Source: Mycteria americana
Lineage: Eukaryota; Chordata; Aves; Ciconiiformes; Ciconiidae
Length of the DNA stretch: 64,000 bases
Assembly (NCBI RefSeq): GCF_035582795.1
Contig: NC_134368.1
Coordinates: forward strand, 37,687,501-37,751,500
Direction of reading: 5' to 3'
Part shown: piece by piece, positions 12,194 to 24,500 of the stretch
Position numbering within the stretch: the stretch's first letter is position 1
How the letters are laid out: each line of letters begins with the position of its first letter
Notes under the pieces: model-generated
Databases searched by the model: none
What the model saw: only the letters and a program-made list of their open reading frames with translations
What the model was told of the DNA's origin: nothing
Position numbers and translations under genes: made by a program

Positions 12194-15100
12194 CAAGTTT
12201 AAGCTCACTGGTGATCAGCTTATTTTTCTTAATTGCCTTCATGACCACTAGGAAGTAATTCATAAACCTCCGTGGCTCTGCAGAGTTCAGGTTTAAATTG
12301 TTATTCCAACCCACGCTAGCTATATGAAATGTGCTTTTCCTTAAGGGCATCTTTTGGGAGCTGATTCCACGTGATGTTTGCAGCTTCCTTCCCACCTGAG
12401 CCCTGCAGATGTGCCGCCTCTCCTGCTAGGCAGCAGCAGCTGGTGGATTTAGGGCATCGCTGACCGTGTTCAGTCCCGTTGGAGACATGCTGCTGTCCCG
12501 CCAACCCTTTTCTTCTTTCCTTCACTATGAATGTCTGCTGCAGCAGTTTAGATAATTTGTGTGGTTTTGAAGGGGGGAGAATTACAATTCTCCCCCTGTG
12601 AACTGCAATTACTGCCCAAAACAAGCCATTAAGAGAAGATGCTCTTGAAGGCCTGGGGGCTGGTCGTACAACAGCTGGGTTAAGAGAGGTACTAAGCAAA
12701 ACACTTAAAAGGTTCTCCTGCTGAATAAATACTCGTGTTTATCCCCCTCCGTAAGAACATGAAGTGCTAGGATGGCTGGAGCCAGTGCTCTTTGTGTTTC
12801 CCAGCCCCGGGTGCACTTTTTTCCTGTGAATTTATCCCACGTTCGCTTTTAACAGTCATGGTCTTCAGGGACAAGGCGTTGCACACCTGAATGGTGCTTT
12901 GGTGTGAAGAGCCACCTCCTTTGTTCGTTCTGGACCTGATTTAGTTTCATTTAATGGAAGCACAGTCTGTTCCCCAAGGGGAACGCTGTCAGGGAGCATT
13001 CACAGGGAAGGGCAGTGCCGGCGATAATGCACCAAGCCCATGTGGCTCCTTGCGAGGAAACTGGGAGCCACTGAGGGGACTCCACTGGTTCGTTAAGTTT
13101 CTTCACCTCCACTAGATTTTTCTCTAATAGAAAAGTTATTAATATGACTCGTGACTGTTGCAGTGAAGGATGGAGTAAGAGATCTGGAGAGCCACTCTCC
13201 AAACATCACCATTGCCTGGACTGAGACACTTCAAAGAACATTTAACCAGCCCCTGGCTGTCCATCAGGGCGACCACTGTCCCACTTTGGTGTACTCATTA
13301 TCCAGCATGTGGACGCTTCCAGTAAGGCAAGTCCCATACCAGCCAGGTAGGTCAGAGGAAAACTGTGCCTCAAGAAGCTGATCACTGCTTTTCTCCAGGA
13401 AAGCTGGAGTTTCCAGCTTTGAAATGCTCTGTAAGCTAACAAGTGTGTGACTTCATCATATACATCTGTACATGACTGACAGCAAGAGCAACGCATTTCC
13501 TATGTTTTGAATTCCTCATGACTGAACTACTGCACACCAAAAGATCGCATAAATAACTGACTTTACGTTAAACATCGTCTAGGAAGATATGATGGAGCAG
13601 CATATGCCTTGCCTAATGCGCACCTCCATGCAGAAGCATTGGTGAGAATGCACAGTGCAGAAGCAAAGAAGCTGATATTAAACTTCTGCAGCCAATGACT
13701 TCTACCAAGGTAAGACCTTCTGTCACCTCAGAAGGCATTGCCAGAGGTTTTCTGTGGAAGTCAGCAGAGGGGCTGGTATCACCTGTAATGTTTTCAGCTT
13801 GGGTTTGGTGGGGAGAAGAGGGAGAAGGACCTTAGTCCAGCAGAGTTCTGACCTTAAAATTTCAGACTGGCACAAATCCTCTTCCTTTTCTTCAAAGAAA
13901 TGCAAGCAACTTATCATTCCCCTCAAGGCTTTTATGTCTGGAGGTGGCCATGCCTTCTTCTCTAATGAGAGAAAAGAAGCAACCAAACAAGTAAGGCAGG
14001 CTGTGTTGGCCAAAGTGTTCAACTACTATTGTGTGTGAAGGAGAACAGGAACTGAAGAGGAATTACAAGCCGACAATGAGTCATGTTATGCCTTCCTGTC
14101 TTTCTTCCAGAAGAGAAAGAAGGACAAGTTTCCCCTTTAGATTCTCTAATTCACTGTGGAAGAAGGAAACCATGTTTTACTTTTAGCAGCTTTTGTTCTT
14201 GCGTATGCTCCTGGACCTAAGGGCACAGATAGAGCTGCGCGGCTGGGCAGGCTGGTATATCTGACAAGCCAGACTGAACTGTCGGTGTGAGCCTGGAGAA
14301 TTTTCTTTCATTTCTATTGTCGTGCTTGTGATTTCTTCAGGACCAAAAAGAAAAAAAAAAAGCGATTCAAGGACACTCGAGGCAGTTTTCCAAAAAATGG
14401 AAACCTGCTTTTTGCCAAGAGGATTTCCTAAGCAATCTAAGTGGTTGAGGATCTTGTCTCAAACAAAGTTTGGATCAGTGGCGTATCTCCTTGAGCACAA
14501 ATTGGGCTGAGGGATTTTCTTTCCTTTATGCATGCTTCTTCCTAAATCTGGTCTTACAGCTGACTAGTGAGGACTGTTGTCCCTGGACACCAGCTCAGGC
14601 TCTGATAGCTTTTGTAAGAGCATTTGTATCAAAATATTGTTGTGCTGGAGTCTCCAAGGCCATCTGGGGCTTTGTGCAGACAGGGTGCTTACAAATGAAT
14701 GTGAACCAAAGCAAAGCAACATTGCTTGGCAGGGATGAAATGTATTGCTAGGGTCTGTCTCTGCCAAGCTAGACTGTTTGGCTCCAGTCCCACTCTTTGG
14801 GGGGATTGTCTGTCAAAACACAATTTGGTATTGTACGGTGTCATGGTTACATGGCTCACTACTCCTTTAACCCCTCTCAGGCCTTACGCTCTTGCTATTT
14901 GTTGAGTGGAAACCTGTGAATCTCCAACTCTTAAAGCAGACCTCAGGTTCTGGTATCGTGCACCAATTGTCCCTCCTGCCACTGTGTTGGTTCAGGTAGA
15001 GCTTTCCCTTAGGAGCTGTCAACCAGTAGATTGCAACCCTCTTGAAAGGAAGGCATTATTTCTTAATGCCATGAAATGCTAAGAAGACATATCTTTGTAC

Positions 15101-17539
15101 CATCTCATGATGGAAGCCTGGCTTCTTGGCCTAACCACCTCAAAAACCTGGTCATCTTTTCAAGGTGGGAGTCCAGCTTGGACATTTGATTGACTCTCCT
15201 TTATTACCCCATCCCTTCATAAGCAGCAGCTGCTGCTTCTGCCGAGCCCTGCTAGAAAGCCCAGAGGTCACCCGTTAGAGGACAAGCCAAGACATCAACG
15301 TGAGTGTCCTCCCAGGTTTGCCAAGAGGCATATAATCATACCACCCTTGCCACTTCTGGACATGTTTCTGAGTTCAATCAACCTAAATATGGACATAGTA
15401 AATTATAGGGGCTTGGCCAGGACACGACACTACAGGCAGCTCCAAGCCTGTTATATACAGTTTTTGCTATCGTAATCCTCAGCAAGCACTGGTAGAAGTG
15501 CTGTCTCTGAGCACAGGTTCTGCTGGGCCACCAATCTACTGGAGGCCTGGTGAGGGGCAGCAGGAGGAGGACGTGCATATTCCCTTCGGGAGGCGGGTGA
15601 AGAGGCAGATCCTGAGCTGAGACCCTGCCGAGCCTGGAGATGGCCGAGAAGAGTAGCGGCTCTCCGTAGTTATGACACGCGGCACGTGCCGTCCCGCAGG
15701 CAGGCAGCTGCCCACGCTGCTGCCTGGGCCACCACGTCGCCCGCCAGCCCGGCACGCAGCTGCAGCCTCGTCCCCGGCAGGCAGGGCAGCAGCAGCCTTG
15801 CACAGGCTGGGACGCTGGCAAAATGCAGCCTGGCTGCCCAGGTCACGCAGCCTTGCAGCTTTCCTCTCGCGCTGTGGGATTTGGGTGTTTTCCCTTCGAA
15901 GTTCAGGCTAGAGCACGCTGGTACTGCCCGACTCTCCTGGCCAATGTCTGCTCCAGGGGCTGGGCCTGGGGTCCAGGACCTGTCATCGTCCCAGCAGACT
16001 GGGGACAGCTGACCGCTTGCTACGAGTCCATCTGTCCTTCTCCTGGGCACGGGGCTGTATGGATGGCCCCAGGGCTCAGCTGTCTCTGACCCGAGGTGCA
16101 GCACAGCTGTGTGACCCCGGGTTGGTTTTGCTGAGAAAATTGCTGCTGCACTGTGAGAAAACACATGAACTAAAGCCAGGCAAGATAAGAAAAGTCAAAA
16201 CACAGACAGAATTAAAGCTGTCAAGATGATAATAGCTAGCCATGCAAGGCTCCAAAAGTAAATGCTATGTGAAAAGGGATAAAACCCTGAAGGGACTGGT
16301 TCAGTCATTATCTTACTCTAAAGATCCCTGGGCTGGAGGTTAGAAATGCCCCCAGTCCTTGGCTCAGGTGTAACTCTGATGTGATGGTATGTCCCAAGTG
16401 CGGGGCTCCGAGATGGGGGATGGAGAAAGGGGCATGTGAAAAAAAAAGGAAGAAAATGAGTGGCCGGGCAAGTCGTAGAGAGGGAGATGTCCACGAGGAG
16501 TGCATTTAGTCCACTGGCAGGGAGGAAGCGTGAGGAATTTGACTGGGAAGGGGAACATGAGCATCGCCAGCTGAAGAGCCTGAGCAGCCCTGCTCGACCG
16601 CAGGCTCCCCCTCCGTCCTCTTCCACCCGCCTTGAACGACTCCCTCCTACAGAAAATCCCAGCCCCCTTCCCCTGGCAGGGCATCTTCTTTTTTAAGCTG
16701 GAAGCCCCGTGGGAGGAGGACAGGGACAGCACCTCTCCATCCATGTCCCAGGAGCAGTGACCTGCCGACAGCTCCTCTTGCTTGTGGGCGCTGGCAGCCA
16801 GTACAAAGCCACGCAAAAGGCAGGCCAGGACATGAGGGGGTTTTGCACAGGTGTAAATAAGTGTTTGGGGCAAGGGAGGCTGAAGGCCGTCTTGCCGAGC
16901 TTGCGTCAGCCCGGTGTTTGGTAAGAGGCGACTAGACACGCTGGACATGCAATTGGGAGCTTTGTAAGGAGCAAACAGAGGTTCAGACATCCACATCAGG
17001 GCGGCAGCCAGCTGTTGCAACCTTCCCCAGGTGTAAACATCTGGGGGGCTGTTCCCACGATGAGGGAGACATGGGCTGGAAACACCCTCCCCCGGGGCTG
17101 TATTCTCCTCCTTGAGGAAAAAGTCAAAAGTTAGCACTGAGAAAGTCAAAAGTTACCCTTTCCCCATCCCAGCTCTGTCCGGCAGGCAGCTCCTCTTCAC
17201 CTGCAGTGTTCCAGAGTTAATACAGCACTATGAACTTCTTTTATTTCGGAAAAGCAAACACAATTCAAGTAAAGTGAGATAATATGTAATTGTAGCGTAC
17301 ACAGGCGCTGGCATTGCATTAGAGGTGTAGTTAGGCTCCTGTGGCTGGCAGGAGAAGAACCTGGTGGTGACTCGTGACTGAAATGTGAGCAATTTTTCAT
17401 TTTTAATATGAAGTTTGGCACCACCCAGCTCTTAATCTCTTAATATCTTAATAATACCAACAGCCAGAAAATAAATTTATAATTTGTTCTGTCTAACGCT
17501 GAAAACCAGATTGTTCTACTAGTGCACCAGGAGCTGGCT
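12194..17539. other. Intergenic 5' flank of ENPP6, nothing coding recognised
   Basis: No exon-like segment or repeat family is recognised with confidence. A 14-bp direct repeat (AAAGTCAAAAGTTA) occurs at about 17120 and 17142. The long minus-strand frame 16364-17149 (261 codons) starts at a TTG rather than an ATG and has no recognisable domain. Confidence 0.5.
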
Positions 17540-17830
17540 TAGTCCCTCGGCAGCAGAGAGTGAGCGGAGAGGACAGGGTCCCTTGCGGGGACGCGGGTGC
17601 AGGCGGAGGTGCGCTCGCTCAGCCGGAGCTCCGAGGCACGGCTGGGCCGCGGACCCCCGCGGACCCCCCTCCCGCGCGGCGGAGAGGCTTTGCCTTAACC
17701 CAGCTCCGGGCTCCCGTCGCAAGCCGCTGCCAGAAAGGTACGGCGAGAGGGCGCGTTCGCGGGGCCGCAGGCCTAGCGCTCTCCCCTGAAGACAGCAGCC
17801 CGGCTCCCTCGCACCCCTGCGAGCCGCGGA

Positions 17831-17890
17831 GCGGGGCCGCCTGCGGGGCTGCCTGCGGGGCTGCCTGCGGGGCTCCCTGCGGGGCTCCCT
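17831..17890. repeat. 12-bp tandem repeat, 5 copies
   Basis: Five consecutive units of GCGGGGCTGCCT, with the variants GCGGGGCCGCCT and GCGGGGCTCCCT, lie in the ENPP6 CpG island. Because 12 is a multiple of 3, all frames stay open across it. Confidence 0.9.
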
Positions 17891-18007
17891 GCGGCGGCAG
17901 CGCGGGCCGGGTCCGCGGAAGGGTCCTCCCTTCGTTCTCCCCACGGCGGAGACGCATTTGTTCCGCAGCGGGGACGCAGCCCGCTCTTCCCCCCGCGGGC
18001 TGGCGGG

Positions 18008-18043
18008 ATGGAAGTTAATCATCTGCTGGCAATTAACCTGTGA
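18008..18043 (+). other. Possible short upstream ORF in the ENPP6 5' leader
   Basis: An ATG at 18008 opens an 11-codon frame ([11 protein letters not shown]) that stops at the TGA at 18041-18043. It is the only ATG I find between 18000 and the ENPP6 start at 18304. It matters only if the transcript starts upstream of 18008, which is unknown. Its start context (GGGATGG) has a G at +4 and a C at -3. Confidence 0.3.
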
Positions 18044-18163
18044 CCTCCCACGCCCGCCCGCGCCGCGCGCGGGGCAGCGCTGTAGCTTTAAGGCGGGCGG
18101 TGGAAGCGGCGGAGGGCGACAGTGCCGGCGCCGGCCCAGCCTGCTGTGGATCCCTCGCTCCGA

Positions 18164-18229
18164 CCCGGTCCCGGTCCCGGTCCCGGTCCCGGTCCCGGTC
18201 CCGGTCCCGGTCCCGGTCCCGGTCCCGGT
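18164..18229. repeat. (CCCGGT)n hexanucleotide repeat, 11 perfect copies
   Basis: Eleven uninterrupted CCCGGT units lie about 75-140 bp before the ENPP6 start codon, probably in the 5' UTR. Forward frames read Arg-Ser, Pro-Val or Pro-Gly dipeptides. Reverse frames read Asp-Arg, Gly-Thr or Gly-Pro. None contains a stop. The Arg-Ser frame is the ENPP6 frame. It has an in-frame stop at 18034-18036 and no ATG before 18304. Confidence 0.95.
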
Positions 18230-18236
18230 CCCGTCC

Positions 18237-18266
18237 GACCCGACCCGACCCGACCCGACCCGACCC
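18237..18266. repeat. (GACCC)n pentanucleotide repeat, 6 copies
   Basis: Six perfect GACCC units start 7 bases after the hexanucleotide array and end 37 bases before the ENPP6 start codon. The two arrays share the core ACCCG, which suggests that one arose from the other by slippage and mutation. Confidence 0.93.
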
Positions 18267-18303
18267 GGTCCCGCCCGGCTCGGCCCTGGCAACGCTGCCC
18301 GCC

Positions 18304-18550
18304 ATGGGGAGCCGCAGCCTCCTCGCCGCCCTCCTCGCCGCCGCCCTCCTGCCGCCCCCCGCCGCCCCCTCGGCCCCCCGCAAGCTCCTGGTGTTCCTGC
18401 TCGATGGCTTTCGCTTCGACTACATCGACGACAGCGAGCTGGAGGGTCTGCCGGGCTTTCGGGCCATTGTGAACATGGGGGTGAAGGTGGATTACATGAC
18501 CCCCGACTTCCCCAGTCTCTCCTACCCAAATTACTACACGCTGATGACGG
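18304..18550 (+). CDS. ENPP6 exon 1 (coding part), residues 1-82
   Basis: Encodes the signal peptide (leucine/alanine-rich residues 5-16, then prolines), the first metal-binding motif LLDGFR with D34, and [17 protein letters not shown], which contains nucleophile S73. The donor is G|GTGAGT, leaving phase 1. Third positions are strongly GC-biased because the exon lies in the CpG island, in contrast to exons 2, 3 and 6. The first ATG of this frame is used; a stop at 18034-18036 limits any upstream extension. Confidence 0.95.
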
Positions 18551-21500
18551 GTGAGTACTTGCATTTCTGTGCTGGGATGCTCCTCGGAGCTGCCAGCTCC
18601 CCGTGCCGAGGTGGAGGGCAGCTCCCCGGGACTTTTTGCCTTCAAAGATGATGTAAAAATAACACAAAGTCGTGCTTTTAGCTGGGAGTTTAAAAGCACT
18701 GCGGCATTACAGCTCAGTATCGCTCGTCCGAAGCCTGCTCGGAGCTTGGAAGCCGGAGCCGGTGTTTGAAGCTCGCCTGTGCTGTCCCGCGGTGCTGCCG
18801 GGTCCCTGCGCGGCTCCCGGGGTCCCCCGGGGGAGCGGGGGGGGGGGGGGGGGGCTGCCGCACACAGAACATAAAAACGAGTGCGAAATGCAGGGAAAAT
18901 GAATACGGAGCCTTGCTCGCAGACTTTCCAGTTAATAAAAAAGGCGTGTAAACTGAGGGTGGCTAAGAGAAGAACTTATTTTCAGCCAGCAGGTCTGTTT
19001 TGGTAAGTTCATCGTTAAGTTTCTAAACTTAACAGACTTTCTGCTTTCTTGCCCTAAGTCCTTATATCTGTAAGATAAGCCGAAATAGCCAAATAGAAAG
19101 ACATTAAGGATTTTTGCTTTTGCTCCCTTTTTCTGACTGCCCAGGAGAGGCTTTCAGAAAATTGGGAGGATAGTCATAATTTTCATGATGCTGATTTCCT
19201 TTTAATCTAAGCGGAGCAACACGTGATTACAGTGACACTAGGAAGGTGCACAGAGTACAGCTGAGCTCTTCACATCAGAGAAAGACACCCTGGAAACAAC
19301 ATTTATGTAAAAAAAAAAAAAAAAAACAATAACAAAACCCCAAAGTTTTTCTGGAGTCTCTGATTGGATTTTTCTCCAGAGTTATTTAACAAACAAGACC
19401 TTCCAGCTAAGGAGGAGTGAGAAAATCTGTCCTCTCTGAAGATATGTGGTATCTTCTGCTGTCCTCGGAACAATACCATGCCCAGCGGTCCATATACTGC
19501 TTGCTGGGAAAGCAAATAGATGCCATTGTAAGACAAAATCTGACATCAGTTGTGCCCAGCTTGTTTTGAAACCGCTTAACCCCTTCCTCCCTCTCTTGGG
19601 AGAGGAACGCCTTTCTCTCTCTCATCTCTGAACAGAAAAGAGTACCAAACTGGCACAGGTTTTTTTTCATGACTTGGTGCAAATGCATGAATGCAGAGCA
19701 AATGTCATGACTGAAAATAGAGGTGTCACTCCACTGTGGACTTTGTTCTTTAGGCGTACATAGGCAAATCGGTTTAACGCTTCACGTGTAAAAAGCCTTC
19801 AGATTAAGTTGTTAAGGAGAACAGGGAAAGCGACTGCTTTCTCTCCTTACCACATTTAATCATCACTCTTATGAAATGCGTATGCGTAGAGTGAAGTCTA
19901 TAACCAGCCTTTCGATGAGTTTTGAAAACATCCTATTTTGTACTCACAAAGAAGGAGTTTTGTTTTAGACGATGAAACACCACTACCAGACTTTTCACAT
20001 TTTTAGGGTACCAGAGTTTCTACACCCCAGCTTGAAGCAATGGGACAATCTATGAGACCAAACTCAACTCTTCTTGCAAGTCTCCTGGTCTTCATGATGA
20101 GGATCTCAATGCAAATACAACTTAACTGCAAATAACAATTCACCTTTGTAACACACGAGTCACAGCAGCGTTAAGTAGGTCAGGAACCAACCGAGAACCA
20201 AGTTTAGGTGATGAACATGCCCAACAGAAGATCCAAGACTGCACTTGAACCCTCGGGGTGTTAGTGGACCCCGTGGCTGTGTCCTGGCATGACAGCAGGA
20301 TAAATCCCATGGCTGCACTGTTTTTACCTCCAACGCCATGGTGCAGTCTCCACAGAAAGGAGATGTCACGTTTTAGGTGATGGTGGGGTTCGGAGCGTGG
20401 GGCACGCATCAGACGTAGCATTGGCTGTGTTCAGTCTGTCCACGTTTGATTTGCAAAGCTGGGACAGCTTTTGGAAAAAATGCAGCATGGCAGGGTGACA
20501 TGAGCATCGTGCAGTAGCGACCTGCTTAGGGACTGGCAAGTTACTGTCTCCCCATCATCACCGTACAGGCGCTGGAAAGCTTACATCGCATCTCACCAGT
20601 CATGCATCTCCTCTGCAGGGGGGGACATGACTGTAACTGGTTTTGCTTCCGTTTGCAACTGGGATGTGTGGGACTTAAATGTTGCCACAGTTTCTTCTGG
20701 GAAATCAGGGACTGCAAGGACAAGCTATTCTTCATGTCTTGTCCTACACTGCTGCTTCATGAGCTGTTAAGAAACTCATATTTTAACCTCCAAATTGCCC
20801 TATTTTAGCATTTGTGAATGCGGTTTCATAGTATGTTGGCTTTTTTTCAGCTAAATCAGCTTAAGAAATTTCTGGCCCCACCTGCACCTTCCCACCCCTG
20901 GCTTGTTCATTATATCCCACCATTTTTTCAGATAAACACTCCTGTCCCTTCTTTCTCTGCTCATTCACGAGGTCTTGTGGCCCCGCATCCATTCAGGAGC
21001 GTACACGGCCGCCAGGTCTAGGACAGCGTGTGCATGAAAACGCTGTTGTTGGGAGGTATTTCTCTCTTGCCTCTATCCATTCATTTGAGCGAGGCCTCTC
21101 CTTTCTGCGTACTGCCCTTCACCCCACATCCACGCAACCTTCATGACTCTGGAGAGGTTTAGTTGTTACAGAGGGAAGTTCTCCCTCATTTCGGTGGCTT
21201 TGGAGGAGGACAGTGGACTCTGCTCCTCACACACCATCACCGTTGGGACAGGTCAGTTGGGAGGAACTCACCTCCTCCTCCTGCCCAGACCTGCAGGTGT
21301 AGGTTATGGAGGTCAGCAGCATCTGCCCCACCGCGTCTCAGTGCAGGTGCCAAACTGCACCCGTCAGCCCTGCCAGAAGGTAGCTTTCCTCTGCAACGGG
21401 CAACTAGCAAGCAATAGCACGCAGCGCGGTGCCCGATTATCTGCAGGATTTTCTAGTCATTATCTTTTACTTTGCTGATGATTTCAAGAGGGCAGCCCAA

Positions 21501-24500
21501 GTGAATGTAATATTCATGAGAAATAGCAAGTTTACGGAGATTTTCAAAGCTATAACCAAATAGATGCAACCATAACTGATGACCAAGAGCCAAGTATCTA
21601 AAAACAACTAACTAATGTATGCTAATGTGAAGCATGCCCCATTTTGCCGAGACTAGGTGCTAGGTGACGCATCGACACAGTGGGAGGAATAGGGCCTAAC
21701 CTAGGTAAACACAACAGATAAATTTTGGAAGGGAGCAGGGGGAGGGAGGTGACTCGCCCGTGGTCACGCAGTGCTGCAGGGCGATGGCAGAGCTCTCCAT
21801 GGGTCCCCCTCCTACTTAAATCTGCTGCTGCTGTTAAGCTATGAGAAGATATTTGGTGGAGGTTCCCCGAGTGACACAGAAAACCTCAGCCCAAAGCCTG
21901 GGGCCTGCCTGGAGGTCTTTTCCCTTCCTCCACATCTACAGCAATTATGAGAAAGAAAACCAAAGCATAGAAACAAGATGAATGCTAATGGTTTGGCTTC
22001 TTCATGTAAAGTCACCCAGTGATTCAGAGCTCGGGGAGAAGCTCCAGTCTCCATGTGAGCCAGGGAGCACCATGTGAGCACCATGGCCTGCCATCTGCTT
22101 GAAGAAGCACCAAACAACAGCCAAGTCACTACTGGAGCAAAGGGATCTCGCTGACATGCAACCGAAGAAGTTGTTTTGTTACAAAAATCTGGTGGTGTGC
22201 AAGGTAGCCCAAGAATGTACCAGCTAAAATCCAACTCTTTGAAAACCAGTCTTCTCTAATAACTTCATTCATGCCATGTTTCTCAGTTTTGGCTTCCACA
22301 GTGATGTAAAGACCGGTTCTTGGGTGGTTGGGTTGTTTTCTGAGCTGCTAGACTGAATCCTACCTGATGTCCTAGCTCTCCATACTCCTGTTATGATATT
22401 GCAGTTGTTGACCTGAAAGGCGTAGCATAAAATGGCAAATTAGGTAAAAGGAGCTGTTGCTGCCGACATCTGTGTTTGAGAGAGCTTTGTGGAGCTTGAC
22501 ATGGGCTTGGCAAGGGAGGGAAGAAGGAGTCCAAATACGTGTATACCAAAAGGCTCGTTTAATCACACCATGTGCTGTTTGTTTTGCAAAGAAAGGAATT
22601 AAGACCACAAGCCACCTCGGGTTTTTATCCTGTGGGGAGCTTGTAATATTTCCCCTTCCCTGCCTCGGCCTGGCTCTGCAGCAAGCTCTCATGCCAAGCT
22701 AAATGGAAAGTCTGAGGTCTCCCTGTAACCGCTGCAAGCCTGAGTTACTGCTTCAGAGCCCTTCGTGCCATATCTCTCAAGAAAAGCTGCTCACACTGAG
22801 GGGTTTGGGTCTCCCTCGCCCACCAACCTGCAGGCATTGGGGGGCTGCTGGGGGACCCCCTGCACCCCAGCTCCCCTGAAGCCCCCCCAGCTCAGGGGAT
22901 GCGGGGGCCCCTCATTTTCCAGCCCCAGCCAGCATAAGCACTGGTGGACAGTATCACATCTGAGCTGGAAACTCAGGGAGGATTTATTTTCCAAGATCCT
23001 AACAACAAATGAGGTCTTTTCTGGCAGGTCCTCCACGAGGACGCGCCAGCCACCCGGTCAGCTGTGCGGCCCCGCATCCAAGAGACGTATTTCTCTTGGC
23101 CTCCATGGGAAGCAGAGGGATTCTCTGCTTGCAGAGGTGGGTGGGTGGGGAGCTGCTTGGAGAGGAGTCGGTGAGGGGCCTCCATGTCCCTCTTTGGACA
23201 GGAGCTCACGTTAAATACTTGGAAGAGAGGCTGCAAGGTCCCATGAAGCTTACAGGGTGGAGGAGGAGGTTGAACAGAGGACGTTTCAGGTCTCCTGAAC
23301 CCCAAGGTGATGCCTGTGGTCTTTGCAGGGCTGTCCCATGCTTGCCGTCACTCAGTGACGGCACGTTTGGGGCTTCTCTACTACACGGCGGTGGAGGGTG
23401 GTGTTTTCCCAGCCGCTGCGGCTCAGCCCTGTGTGTGCCATCGCCTTGTCCCCTGCACGGCAGGAGCGAGAGGGGCAACACGACAGAGATCCCAGGGATG
23501 GGTGACGGTCAAGGTCTGCTCTGCCAGACTGAAGGTTTCACCCATCTCCTCTGCTTCTACCATCCTTCCTCCACCCCTCAGCCTGAGTGTTGGCATACTT
23601 GACTGCTGAGGGGCTTTGGTGGATGATGTTGTGGTCTGATAAATAGCCAGTCTGCTTCTGTTTTCCCCTGAGCACAGCAAATCTCAACATACACCATGCC
23701 CCATTTATTCCACGCTTTCTGGGAGCAAATGTCCTTTGGGCTCCCACCCCTGGAGTCCTCTGGGGTCTGGCTGATGTGCACATGTACCAATACATTTATC
23801 GTTTGCTGTGGGAGGTCTCATGGTTTACAGCAAAGCATCTCCGCTCTCCGTCCACTCAGTACTTGGAGGAAGCCCCATCTGGTGATGGCTGTAGCGGATG
23901 CCTCTTTTCTGCTGCCCAGTTAACGGTATCCAGACTCCAGCCTGGTCCAGGAAAGGATGCTGACAATTTCTGTTTAGCAGTTAGGCAAGTTTTTAACTAC
24001 ATAAACAATACCTGCATATTGTCTGAGGCATAAAAAATGGAGGAATAGGAGTACAACAGGGAAATTTATTGTCAGTACACATGAACTGAAACTATCTCAA
24101 CTTCACAGTCCGAGCAGAGAAAAAAGCCAGAAGGACACAAAGAGCATGATGAGTGACAAGGAAATAGGATTTTTTCTTTTTGCTCCTCTTTTAACCACCA
24201 CAGATGCCAGCAGCAGCAAAGATTTAAAAGATTCTGTTCATGACCTACAGTTTTTAGATCAGTAGTCTCTTCTTTTTCTCGGATTCAGTAGCTTTCCATT
24301 TCTAAAATTGTGTGTTGGGAAGCAAAAGAGCATGAAGAAGTCTGTGGTAATACTATTAACTGGCAGGGAAGGGGTACTATCCTAGCAAGGACAGGCTGGA
24401 GAAGAGAGTGGGAACCGGGAGGGTTTTTCATTTTCACATTCTTCATCTCACTTTGTTTACTCACTGCCTGCAGGAAGGCTGCAATGCCAAGTGCCAAGAT

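Larger units (their letters stand above)
17540..18560 (+). promoter_or_regulatory. CpG island covering the ENPP6 promoter, 5' UTR and exon 1
   Basis: Base composition changes abruptly near 17540 from mixed to strongly GC-rich with frequent CpG, and falls back soon after exon 1. No TATA box is evident, which fits a CpG-island promoter. The island holds a 12-bp tandem array (17831-17890), a 6-bp array (18164-18229) and a 5-bp array (18237-18266). Between the 12-bp and 6-bp arrays an AT-rich patch (18014-18037) carries GTTAAT and ATTAAC half-sites in inverted orientation around an E-box (CATCTG). The transcription start cannot be fixed from sequence alone. Confidence 0.8.

Noticed and set aside
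16364-17149. 261-codon minus-strand frame upstream of ENPP6 as a divergent gene
   Set aside because: It starts at TTG, has no recognisable domain and no convincing splice context or signal.
18037-18303. In-frame N-terminal extension of ENPP6
   Set aside because: The frame is open from 18037 but contains no ATG before 18304, and it would put an Arg-Ser repeat ahead of a clear signal peptide.
17519-18667. 382-codon minus-strand frame and several 200-codon frames across the CpG island
   Set aside because: These frames are open because GC-rich DNA and tandem arrays lack stops. They overlap ENPP6 exon 1 and consist largely of Gly-Thr, Asp-Arg or Pro-Val repeats.
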